This document shows positions 36,840 to 44,954 of a DNA stretch of 64,000 nucleotides, piece by piece. The DNA comes from Adhaeribacter swui (lineage in GTDB: Bacteria > Bacteroidota > Bacteroidia > Cytophagales > Hymenobacteraceae), in assembly GCF_014217805.1 (NCBI RefSeq), contig NZ_CP055156.1, positions 4,842,585 to 4,906,584 of the forward strand. The letters run 5' to 3'. The translations under genes were made by a program, and so were the position numbers. Within the stretch, counting starts at the first letter, position 1, and each line of letters opens with the position of its first letter. The notes beneath the pieces are model-generated. The model was given only the letters and a program-made list of their open reading frames with translations, did not search any database and was not told the DNA's origin.

Positions 36840-37490
36840 ATGATAAAAAGAATAATCTTTTTCGTGTTTGTTTTAATGGGCACGGTTGCTCAAGTTACCC
36901 AGGCACAGGACCAAAAGGCCCGGCAGATTTTGGATGCCATGAGTAAGAAGTACCAGGCCTACAAAGTATTTCGCGCCAACTTCAATCAAACTTTGGAAAA
37001 CACCAGCAGTAAGATGAAAGAAAATGTAGAAGGCGAAATTACCGTAATGGGCAACAAGTTCCGTCTGAAAACCGAAGATCAGGAAATCATTAACAATGGC
37101 AATACCATCTGGACGTACATTAAATCGGAAAATGAGGTAAACATATCGGAGAATGATCCGGATGACGAAGGCATGACCCCGAACAAAATATTTACCATGT
37201 ACAAAAAAGGTTATAAATCGGCCTACGTAGAAGAAGCAAAAGTTGATGGCGAGCTGTGCGATGTAATTGAATTAGCTCCCGAAGACCGTAACGACCCGGT
37301 TTTTAAAGTACGGTTAAACATCAGCAAAAAAGATAAATCTTTAAAAAGCTGGACCATGTTCCGGAATAACGGTAACCGGTATACTTATACCATTACCAAT
37401 TTCAATCCTAACCCGGCAAGTGTAGACAACAACTATTTTGCTTTTGATAAATCTAAATTTAAAGGCGTTAAAGTAATTGATTTACGTTAA
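36840..37490 (+). CDS. lolA: Outer-membrane lipoprotein carrier protein LolA
   Basis: 216 residues. A signal peptide (about 1-22, ending TQAQ) is followed by an incomplete beta-barrel typical of LolA: FRANFNQTLEN near 37-47, EGEITVMGNKFRLK near 60-73, NGNTIWTYI and VNISEND. LolA ferries lipoproteins from the inner to the outer membrane through the periplasm. Placement directly after ftsK is common in several phyla and supports the call. A terminator follows at 37514. Confidence 0.88.
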   Translation: MIKRIIFFVFVLMGTVAQVTQAQDQKARQILDAMSKKYQAYKVFRANFNQTLENTSSKMKENVEGEITVMGNKFRLKTEDQEIINNGNTIWTYIKSENEVNISENDPDDEGMTPNKIFTMYKKGYKSAYVEEAKVDGELCDVIELAPEDRNDPVFKVRLNISKKDKSLKSWTMFRNNGNRYTYTITNFNPNPASVDNNYFAFDKSKFKGVKVIDLR

Positions 37491-37513
37491 AATTTTAAAA
37501 ATTTAAAAACTAG

Positions 37514-37540
37514 AAAGCTGCTCCACCGGGGCAGCTTTTT
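37514..37540 (+). terminator. Bidirectional terminator between lolA and GNAT gene
   Basis: Stem AAAGCTGCTCC/GGGGCAGCTTT (11 bp, one G-T pair) with a 3-nt loop and a T-run. It separates lolA from the convergent acetyltransferase gene. Confidence 0.85.
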
Positions 37541-38068
37541 TTATGCGCCGGTAATACTTCTTACTTTGGCGTAAAGCAAGGAATCAATTAACTGCTTATT
37601 TTTATAGACGGAGTTTTTTAATTTTCCTTCCAGGTGATAACCGGCTTTTTCCAATACTCTGGCAGATTTAGGATTCCAAGCAAAAACGCCGGCATAGATT
37701 CTTTCGAGTTCCAGCGTGTTAAAACCAAAATCAGTAATTGCCTGGAGTGCTTCGGTTATAATCCCTTGGTTCCAGTACTGCTCACTCAGCCAGTAGCCAA
37801 TTTCAGCGCTTTTGCGGTACACGTCCGGTTGTAAAACTAACCCAATACCGCCTACAGGTTCATTGTTTACGATAATGGCAAAGTTGGTGATGGGTTTTGT
37901 AGCATTAGCCAGCATAATCCAGGTTTGCGCGTCCTGTAACGTATACGGGTGCGGAAAAGAATCACGAAGGTTTATCCAGATATGATAATTGTTGGCGTGT
38001 TTGGCCAAAGCTAACTCATCACCGGTTTGCCAGTAGCGCAGAGTACAAGTTTTCAGAGAAAATTGCAT
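37541..38068 (-). CDS. GNAT N-acetyltransferase, RimJ/RimL-like
   Basis: 175 residues. SAEIGYWLSEQYWNQGIITEAL near 88-109 holds the acetyl-CoA pyrophosphate loop, followed by LERIYAGVFAWNPKSARVLEKAGY near 124-147, the two motifs shared by the RimJ/RimL/Acetyltransf_3 group. It acetylates either a protein N-terminus or a small amine in the cytoplasm; the acceptor is unknown. It is the only gene on this strand here. Confidence 0.88.
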   Translation of the reverse strand: MQFSLKTCTLRYWQTGDELALAKHANNYHIWINLRDSFPHPYTLQDAQTWIMLANATKPITNFAIIVNNEPVGGIGLVLQPDVYRKSAEIGYWLSEQYWNQGIITEALQAITDFGFNTLELERIYAGVFAWNPKSARVLEKAGYHLEGKLKNSVYKNKQLIDSLLYAKVRSITGA

Positions 38069-38282
38069 GTAAGCGTTTTTATTGAGTTAATTTTAGGCTT
38101 CATTAAACAACTAAAGATAGGCGAATAAGGAAAACATGAAATGTAAAAATTTTAAATTTTTTAAATTTACACGTCTTCACTTCAAACTTGTGTCATTAGC
38201 CAATATATTAGCGTTCTAATTCAGGCAATCATTTTTTGTTTTCCGGAATAACTTACGCCGGTGAATTGCCTAAAATTTAAAA

Positions 38283-41225
38283 ATGAATACAGATAAACTC
38301 GTTCAACTTGCCAAACAATTAACCGGCGAACTCCACTTTGATTCTACCATGCGCACGCTGTATGCCACCGATGCATCGGCGTACCGCGAAATGCCTTTAG
38401 CCGTGGCTTTCCCGGCAAATAAAGAGGACATAAAAACATTAATCCAGTTTGCCCGGCGGGAGGGTACTTCGCTTATTCCGCGCACGGCGGGTACTTCTTT
38501 AGCTGGCCAAGTGGTAGGCAACGGCATTGTGGTGGATGTTTCGCGCACCTTTACGCAAATTTTAGAAATTAACCCGGAAGAACGTTGGGTACGCGTACAG
38601 CCCGGCGTTATCCGCGATGAATTAAATTTATTTTTAAAACCCTACGGCTTATACTTTGGTCCGGAAACTTCTACGGCCAACCGGGCCATGGTAGGCGGTA
38701 TGGTAGGTAATAATTCCTGCGGATCGAACTCGGTGGTTTACCGCAGCACCCGCGAACACTTGTTATCGGTTAAAGCTATTTTAAGCGACGGCACCGAAAC
38801 AGAATTTTCGAGCTTAACTTCGGCCCAGTTTGAAGCCAAATGTTTAGGCGAGAATACCTCCGGCCCTTTGGAAACTAAAATTTACCAGGCTACCAAAGCC
38901 ATGTTGAGCCACCCGGCCACTCAAGAAGAAATCCGCCGCGAGTTTCCAAAACCTACCGTGGAGCGCCGCAACACGGGTTACGCCGTAGATTTATTACTGG
39001 AAACCGAGCCGTTTACGCCGGGTGCCAGCGCTTTTAATTTCTGTAAGCTTATTGCAGGCTCCGAAGGCACGCTGGCCTTTTTAACCGAAATTAAATTAAA
39101 TGTAGTGCCATTGCCCCCCAAAGAAATCGGGCTGTTGTGTATCCATTGCCATACCATCGATGAATCTTTACGGGCAAATTTAGTGGCTCTACAATACCAG
39201 CCCAGCGCCAGTGAGCTCATGGACCATTACGTGCTGGAATGTACCAAAGCGAATATTGAACAAAGCCAAAACCGCTTTTTTGTGCAAGGCGATCCAGGGG
39301 CCATTTTGGTAGTAGAAATTTCAAAAAATACCCGCGCCGAAATAGAAGCCGTGGCTAAGGCCTTAATCGCCGATTTGCAACAGCAAGGTTTAGGTTACCA
39401 TTATCCGTTAGTGATGGGGCCGGACACCAAAAAAGTCTGGACTTTGAGAAAAGCCGGCTTGGGATTACTCTCTAATATTCCGGGCGATGCGAAACCTGTA
39501 GCGGTAATTGAAGATACTGCCGTAGATGCCAATGACTTGCCCGCTTTTATTGCTGAATTTAATGAGATTTTAAAACAGAATGATTTGTTCTGCGTGCATT
39601 ACGCGCATGCAGGCTCCGGCGAACTACACCTTCGGCCGATCATTAATTTAAAAACGGCCGCCGGTAACAAGTTATTCCGGCTGATTGCCGAAGAAATTGC
39701 CCGATTAGTTAAGAAATACCGGGGTTCTTTAAGTGGGGAACACGGCGATGGCCGTTTACGCGGGGAATTTATAAAATGGATGGTAGGCGAAAAAAACTAT
39801 CAACTGCTGGAAGAAGTAAAACGCACCTGGGACCCAGACAATATTTTTAATCCGGGCAAAATAGTAAACACCCCGGCCATGGATACGTTTTTACGCTACA
39901 AGCCTGGCCAGGAAACGCCCGATTTTAATACTGTTTTTAAATTTAAAGATGCCCAGGGAATTTTACGGGCTGCGGAATTGTGCAACGGTTCCGGCGATTG
40001 CCGCAAAACGCATTTAACCGGCGGCACCATGTGCCCGAGCTACATGGTAACCCGCAACGAAAAAGACACTACCCGCGGCCGGGCCAACATGCTCCGCGAG
40101 TTTTTAACCCGCTCCCCCAAAGAAAACCGGTTCGACCACCACGAAATCAAAGAAGCCATGGAACTTTGCATTTCGTGCAAAGGCTGCAAATCAGAGTGCC
40201 CCTCTAATGTGGACGTGGCCAAGTTAAAAGCCGAGTTTCTGCAACATTACTACGATGCCAACGGCATTCCGCTCCGTACGCGTTTGGTGGGTAATTTTAC
40301 GAACTTAAACAATTTGGCTTCGATTGCCCCAAGCATTTACAACTTTGTGTTTACGAATAAAACTACTTCCAGTCTGGCTAAGAAAGTAGTTGGCTTTGCC
40401 CCAGAGCGTCCTTTGCCTTTATTACATAAAACCACCCTGCGGCAATGGTTTAAGAAACACCAGAAACAAAATAATTTAAAATATGCGGTTTCTAAAGGTA
40501 AAGTAAATTTGTTTTGCGACGAGTTTACCAATTTTAATGACGTAGAGATTGGCCAGAAAGCCGTGTTATTGCTAGAGCGCTTAGGCTACGAAGTACACAT
40601 TCCGGAGCACGAAGAAAGCGGCCGGACGTATTTATCGAAGGGTTTGGTGCGGGAAGCAAAAAAATTAGCGGTAAAAAACGTAGCCAAGTTAAGTAAAGTG
40701 GTTTCCGGTAATGCCCCGCTAATAGGAGTGGAGCCGTCGGCTATTTTAACGTTCCGCGATGAATACTTGGATTTAGTGGACGAAGATCAATTTGCCGATG
40801 CGCAAAAAATTGCGCAGAATAGCTTTTTAATCGATGAGTTTATCTTTGCCGAAATAGGTAAAGGCAACATTACCCCGGATCAGTTTACCCAGGAAAAACG
40901 GTTGATTAAATTGCACGGGCATTGCCATCAAAAAGCTTTATCGTCAGTAGCGTACACGCAAAAAATGCTTTCGTTGCCCGAAAATTATACTGTAGAAGTA
41001 ATTCCGTCAGGTTGTTGCGGCATGGCGGGTTCGTTTGGCTACGAATCAGAACATTACGAGGTATCGATGAAAATAGGGGAACTGGTGTTATTTCCTACGG
41101 TTCGGAAGCAACCCGAAGAGGTAATTATTGCGGCCCCCGGTACCAGTTGCCGTCACCAAATTAAAGATGGCACTGGCCGCCAGGCTTTACACACTTTAGA
41201 AGTTTTATACAACGCCTTAAAGTAA
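38283..41225 (+). CDS. FAD-linked D-2-hydroxyacid (lactate/glycolate) dehydrogenase fused to Fe-S/CCG subunit
   Basis: 980 residues. FAD-binding type 4 domain (about 20-240, RTAGTSLAGQVVG and GGMVGNNSCGSNS), FAD-oxidase C-terminal domain (about 270-545, ending GEHGDGRLRGEF and DPDNIFNPGK), a two-cluster ferredoxin domain (CNGSGDC near 566; CISCKGCKSECP near 627) and CCG domains (HGHCHQ near 877; SGCCGMAGSFGYE near 910). This is the GlcD-GlcF type fusion that oxidises D-lactate, glycolate or a related 2-hydroxyacid and passes electrons to the respiratory chain. The second CCG domain has CCG intact, while the expected first one reads ILLERLGYEVHIPEHEESG and lacks the double Cys. Confidence 0.9.
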   Translation: MNTDKLVQLAKQLTGELHFDSTMRTLYATDASAYREMPLAVAFPANKEDIKTLIQFARREGTSLIPRTAGTSLAGQVVGNGIVVDVSRTFTQILEINPEERWVRVQPGVIRDELNLFLKPYGLYFGPETSTANRAMVGGMVGNNSCGSNSVVYRSTREHLLSVKAILSDGTETEFSSLTSAQFEAKCLGENTSGPLETKIYQATKAMLSHPATQEEIRREFPKPTVERRNTGYAVDLLLETEPFTPGASAFNFCKLIAGSEGTLAFLTEIKLNVVPLPPKEIGLLCIHCHTIDESLRANLVALQYQPSASELMDHYVLECTKANIEQSQNRFFVQGDPGAILVVEISKNTRAEIEAVAKALIADLQQQGLGYHYPLVMGPDTKKVWTLRKAGLGLLSNIPGDAKPVAVIEDTAVDANDLPAFIAEFNEILKQNDLFCVHYAHAGSGELHLRPIINLKTAAGNKLFRLIAEEIARLVKKYRGSLSGEHGDGRLRGEFIKWMVGEKNYQLLEEVKRTWDPDNIFNPGKIVNTPAMDTFLRYKPGQETPDFNTVFKFKDAQGILRAAELCNGSGDCRKTHLTGGTMCPSYMVTRNEKDTTRGRANMLREFLTRSPKENRFDHHEIKEAMELCISCKGCKSECPSNVDVAKLKAEFLQHYYDANGIPLRTRLVGNFTNLNNLASIAPSIYNFVFTNKTTSSLAKKVVGFAPERPLPLLHKTTLRQWFKKHQKQNNLKYAVSKGKVNLFCDEFTNFNDVEIGQKAVLLLERLGYEVHIPEHEESGRTYLSKGLVREAKKLAVKNVAKLSKVVSGNAPLIGVEPSAILTFRDEYLDLVDEDQFADAQKIAQNSFLIDEFIFAEIGKGNITPDQFTQEKRLIKLHGHCHQKALSSVAYTQKMLSLPENYTVEVIPSGCCGMAGSFGYESEHYEVSMKIGELVLFPTVRKQPEEVIIAAPGTSCRHQIKDGTGRQALHTLEVLYNALK

Positions 41226-41255
41226 ATTTTTAAAAATTTACGTTTTTACCAATAC

Positions 41256-41292
41256 CAACAAGGGTCTGATTCTATTATCAGACCCTTGTTGC
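41256..41292 (+). terminator. Hairpin terminator of the FAD/Fe-S dehydrogenase gene
   Basis: Perfect 15-bp stem CAACAAGGGTCTGAT/ATCAGACCCTTGTTG with a 6-nt loop, 30 bp after the stop. The following T-tract is short. Confidence 0.8.
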
Positions 41293-41428
41293 TTTATCTA
41301 ATTATATATCCAGTAATTATATATCCAGAATTCTAATTAAAATGAATCTATAATACAATCAAATCCATTTCTAAAAACCTTAAAAAATATCCAAGTAAAA
41401 ATCTAACATCTAGTATCTAGCATCTGAG

Positions 41429-42532
41429 TTATTGATATTGGATGTAATACGGCTTCGGATTTAAGGCTAAAATTTCATGAGGTTTCATTAAGCGCCAGCC
41501 TTTTTTCCGGATATCATTTCTGTAGAAAATCTTAATGCCCGCATATTGCACCGGTTCCTCTTTGATGTATTTTAAATAACTACTTTTCTTTATTGCCGGG
41601 TTACCCCAACCATCCATGTGCATGACTATCTGACAATAAGGATCCAGGTTAATTTTTTTATAGTTCGTTATCATGGGCTTAGTAAACCGATGAACAATTA
41701 ATAATTTTGGTGGTAGTTGGTTTTGCCTGGCAATATCTGCTAAATACTGGCTCGCAAAATTGATATCTTCGGCATCGTAAGTGCCAATGTTACGGCCCGG
41801 AATTTTTCCCGGTTTTAAAGCAAATTCAGCATCAATACCCAGATGTACATTAGGTAATTTTAAATAATTTTCCAGGACAGGTAATTCTTCCTGCAGGGTA
41901 CTGGTTCCTAACTGAATATCTAAAAATACCAGCGCGTTTCGGGTTTGCGCGTAGTGCAGCACCGAATCAATGACGGAATTAGCCACGCGCAGGCGGTATT
42001 TGCCACTTCTGCCTGGTTCGTTTTGGGCAGTAACAGCTATTAAATGCAAGGCGGGTTGTACCGGCGTTTTTGGGTCAGCTTGTTGCCATTTGCTTACTTC
42101 CAGGTCTAATTTATCTAACATTTCGGTTGGCGGCAGTTCACCCAAAATACCCATGCGTTTAGATAAAGGCGTACCGTAAAAAGCCACAATGCGCTTTGCC
42201 GGCAGAATAGAACCTGGCAACGTATCTGGCCCTACAACCGTTGTTTTTAAATTTTTGTTAGCGCTCGGAAGCCGTTTTGAAGCTTTGATGGTAGAATCAT
42301 TCGTGATTTTTTTAATTGTATCCGGTAGAATGGCCGCAGTTTGTTTATCCTTTACCGGAGTAAGAGTGGGTTTACTTGGCTCTGCCGGAGTTTCGAGGGA
42401 TGGATTTTTGGCCTGTACTTGAAATGTAAAAGACGTAGATTCTTTATTGTTTTTACACGAACTATAACTTAACAGCAACAATAAAAATCCGTATTGCAAA
42501 AACTTTCTATTCAAAATAATTCGGGAGAGCAC
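41429..42532 (-). CDS. Lipoprotein of unknown function, possibly TIM-barrel
   Basis: 367 residues. A lipobox with Cys26 (LSYSSC) follows a hydrophobic signal; residues about 30-110 are a Pro/Thr/Lys-rich tether. The C-terminal domain (about 110-367) has alternating strand/helix character with acidic motifs LVFLDIQLG, HLGIDAEFALKPG and IVMHMDGWGNP at strand ends, which suggests an (alpha/beta)8 barrel with carboxylates at the rim, as in glycoside hydrolases. I do not recognise a named family. No operon partner: it is followed by the convergent dehydrogenase and is divergent from smpB. Confidence 0.65.
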   Translation of the reverse strand: MLSRIILNRKFLQYGFLLLLLSYSSCKNNKESTSFTFQVQAKNPSLETPAEPSKPTLTPVKDKQTAAILPDTIKKITNDSTIKASKRLPSANKNLKTTVVGPDTLPGSILPAKRIVAFYGTPLSKRMGILGELPPTEMLDKLDLEVSKWQQADPKTPVQPALHLIAVTAQNEPGRSGKYRLRVANSVIDSVLHYAQTRNALVFLDIQLGTSTLQEELPVLENYLKLPNVHLGIDAEFALKPGKIPGRNIGTYDAEDINFASQYLADIARQNQLPPKLLIVHRFTKPMITNYKKINLDPYCQIVMHMDGWGNPAIKKSSYLKYIKEEPVQYAGIKIFYRNDIRKKGWRLMKPHEILALNPKPYYIQYQ

Positions 42533-42792
42533 GTTGTTTGTAATTTAAGCCTTCGGGTAAAAATAATTAGAAGAAAGATAAATTCAGAAATTAATATTAA
42601 TCGTTTACCTTTTAATCTGATAACCAATACAGATTGATTACTTTCTAATCAAGCTATTTTAATAAAGCCAGCTGGATTTTATTGGAAATAGTAAAAAGGC
42701 TATTACATCACCTAAAAGATTACCGAAACAATCTTTTATTATTTTGATTTTATTTAAAAAATAAGGAAAATTTGAGTTTTACTCTACAATAA

Positions 42793-43260
42793 ATGGCGAA
42801 AGATAAAGACCGGATAAAGAAGAACGTTAATATTGTTAACCGACGGGCCTCCTACGAATACGAATTTTTAAGTAAATACATTGCCGGTATCATGCTGCAA
42901 GGCACCGAAATAAAATCTATCCGGGAAGGAAACGTAAATTTGCAAGATGGATTTTGCACCTTTATGCCGGATGGTCTGTGGCTTATTCAGGTAACCATTG
43001 CCAAATACACCGAAGGCACCTACTACAACCACGAACCTACCCGGCCGCGCAAGTTGCTACTCAACAAAAAAGAACTTAACCAGCTAAGTAAAAAATCGGA
43101 GGAGCAAGGTTTAACCATTATTCCCATCCGGGTATTTATTAACGAACGCGGTTTCGCCAAAGTAGAAATAGCTTTAGCCCGGGGTAAAAAATTGTATGAT
43201 AAGCGGGAAGATATTAAAGAACGTGATATAAAAAGGGAACTGCAACGTGAACGTTTCTAA
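42793..43260 (+). CDS. smpB: SsrA-binding protein SmpB
   Basis: 155 residues. NRRASYEYEFLSKYIAGIMLQGTEIKSIREG carries the OB-fold tmRNA-binding core, GKKLYDKREDIKERD the C-terminal helix that enters the mRNA channel. It delivers tmRNA to stalled ribosomes in trans-translation. No tmRNA gene lies in the window. It starts at ATG 42793 after 260 bp of A/T-rich leader without a recognisable RNA element. Confidence 0.95.
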   Translation: MAKDKDRIKKNVNIVNRRASYEYEFLSKYIAGIMLQGTEIKSIREGNVNLQDGFCTFMPDGLWLIQVTIAKYTEGTYYNHEPTRPRKLLLNKKELNQLSKKSEEQGLTIIPIRVFINERGFAKVEIALARGKKLYDKREDIKERDIKRELQRERF

Positions 43261-43374
43261 AATATACAATAGACACTAAATTCTAGACCAAATCCCTTAA
43301 TATGGTTAAATTTGAATTTAATTTTAAAATTTATCATTTTCATTCATAGTCTAGCATTTTAAATCTAAATTATA

Positions 43375-44160
43375 GTGGATAACGGAATATGTAGCTTAAG
43401 TTTGGTGCCGGTGCGCGCAGAACCTTCGGATAAAAGCGAGTTGGTGACGCAGCTTTTGTACGGGGAGTGTTACCAGATTATGGGTTCGCAGGGCAACTGG
43501 CATCAGATAAAGATTGCCGCCGACGATTATACCGGTTGGATTGATTTTAAGCAACATTGCCCGGTAACGCCGGAGTATTTTACCGAATGGAAAGCAACCG
43601 CACACCCGCGGGCCGTCGATTTGGTGCAAACCATAAGCAGCGAGAATACCCGCATACCTATTATGATCGGCAGTACTTTGCCTTTTTTCGATGGCATTAA
43701 CATCCGGATAAACAACCAGAAATACGTGTATAGTGGCCGGGCTACCAATAACTCGCTGCCTTTTAAAATTAACTTTTTCACCAAGGTGGCGCACAGTTAT
43801 TTAAAAGCGCCTTACCTCTGGGGCGGTAAATCAATTTTCGGTATTGATTGTTCCGGTTTTGTGCAGCAGGTATTTGGTATTTGCGGTTATAACTTTCCCC
43901 GGGATGCCTGGCAGCAGGTTTCGGTGGGCATCGAAGTACATTTTGCCAATTTAACCCAGCCTGGCGACTTAGCTTTTTTCGATAATGACGAAGGACGGAT
44001 AATTCACGTGGGTATTTTGCTCGAAAACCAGCAAATTATTCACGCGCACGGCGAAGTCCGGATTGACATGCTCGACCATTACGGCATTTTTAATCATCAA
44101 AGAAAAAAGTACACCCACCGCTTACGCATTATTAAAAGAATTTTTCCGGTAGCAAAATAA
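43375..44160 (+). CDS. NlpC/P60 (C40) peptidase with N-terminal SH3 domain
   Basis: 261 residues from GTG 43375; the next residues (ICSLSLVPVRAEPSDKSELVTQLLYGE) are the standard opening of these proteins in Bacteroidota, so the rare GTG start is accepted. SH3-like domains occupy about 1-125. The catalytic C40 domain has Cys in FGIDCSGFVQ near 160, His in IIHVGILLE near 208 and a third polar residue in IIHAHGEVR near 220. It cleaves D-Glu-mDAP linkages of peptidoglycan stem peptides. No signal peptide is present, which suggests cytosolic recycling of muropeptides as in YkfC, but export by another route cannot be excluded. Confidence 0.86.
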   Translation: MDNGICSLSLVPVRAEPSDKSELVTQLLYGECYQIMGSQGNWHQIKIAADDYTGWIDFKQHCPVTPEYFTEWKATAHPRAVDLVQTISSENTRIPIMIGSTLPFFDGINIRINNQKYVYSGRATNNSLPFKINFFTKVAHSYLKAPYLWGGKSIFGIDCSGFVQQVFGICGYNFPRDAWQQVSVGIEVHFANLTQPGDLAFFDNDEGRIIHVGILLENQQIIHAHGEVRIDMLDHYGIFNHQRKKYTHRLRIIKRIFPVAK

Positions 44161-44249
44161 ACTGCCCTGCTTTTTTGTTTTAAACTGTGGGGTTTGGTAT
44201 TGCTTAGCACTTGATTATTACGTATGTTAGGCAAGTATCTTAGAAGTTT

Positions 44250-44750
44250 ATGGACCAGAAAGTACTTATATTAAATCAGGATTATTCGGCTATTTCGCTT
44301 TGCAGCATTCATAAAGCTTTTATTTTATTGTTTCTTGATAAAGCCGAATTAGTAGAAAAGCGAAACGGCGTTTTAAGAACTATCAGCAAGTCTTTTCCGG
44401 TTCCTTCCATTATCCGTTTGCAGCGCTACGTAAATGTGCCCTACAAAGGCATTGCCCTAAGCCGGCAGAATATTATGCGCCGCGATCAGTTCCGGTGTTT
44501 ATACTGTGACTCCACCAAAAACCTGACCATCGATCATATCATTCCCCGGTCGCGGGGGGGCGAATCGAACTGGACTAATCTGGGAACGGCCTGTATGCGG
44601 TGCAATACCCGCAAAGGCGACCGCACGCCCGAGGAAGCCAACATGCAGTTAAAGCAAAAGCCCAAAAAACCCAGTTTAACTTCTTTTCTGGTTCTCCATT
44701 CCGATACCATTGATACGAGCTGGCACACGTATTTGCGAACCAAGAATTAA
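44250..44750 (+). CDS. HNH endonuclease-family protein
   Basis: 166 residues. The C-terminal half has RDQFRCLYCDSTKNLTIDHIIPRSRGG followed by NLGTACMRCNTRKGDRTPEEA, an HNH core with two CxxC zinc pairs (CLYC, CMRC) and the DH of the catalytic site. The N-terminal 70 residues (LILNQDYSAISLCSIHKAF) are typical of the stand-alone bacterial HNH proteins common in Cyanobacteria and Bacteroidota. It probably binds or cuts nucleic acid; its cellular role is unknown. No restriction, phage or toxin gene is near. Confidence 0.88.
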   Translation: MDQKVLILNQDYSAISLCSIHKAFILLFLDKAELVEKRNGVLRTISKSFPVPSIIRLQRYVNVPYKGIALSRQNIMRRDQFRCLYCDSTKNLTIDHIIPRSRGGESNWTNLGTACMRCNTRKGDRTPEEANMQLKQKPKKPSLTSFLVLHSDTIDTSWHTYLRTKN

Positions 44751-44819
44751 AAGTAATTTTTTAAATTTTTTCTTTTTTGCAAGTCCTTATTCCTAACCTG
44801 CCTGTACTCAAAAACTTAA

Positions 44820-44850
44820 TTGCTATTTCGGTTAAATTTTACTACTTTTG
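44820..44850 (+). promoter_or_regulatory. rpsA promoter (TTG-N20-TACTTTTG)
   Basis: TTG at 44820-44822 and TACTTTTG at 44843-44850 are spaced by 20 nt, matching the Bacteroidota primary sigma consensus. Transcription would start near 44855, leaving a leader of about 100 nt before the rpsA ATG. Confidence 0.65.
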
Positions 44851-44853
44851 CCA

Positions 44854-44891
44854 TTCCGTTCAAAATGGGCGGTTCCGGCATTTTGTCGGAA
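44854..44891 (+). promoter_or_regulatory. Hairpin at the predicted 5' end of the rpsA mRNA
   Basis: TTCCG (44854-44858) and CAAAATG (44861-44867) pair with CATTTTG (44879-44885) and CGGAA (44887-44891), giving a 12-bp stem with a small internal bulge and an 11-nt GC-rich loop. It sits at the expected transcript start, 64 nt before the ATG. Possible roles are mRNA stability or S1 autoregulation; this is inference. Confidence 0.5.
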
Positions 44892-44954
44892 ATTATTTAA
44901 CCAAATTACCAGCAGAACGCTCGGCTGTTGGTTAGTACCAAAGAGCAAAGTGGT

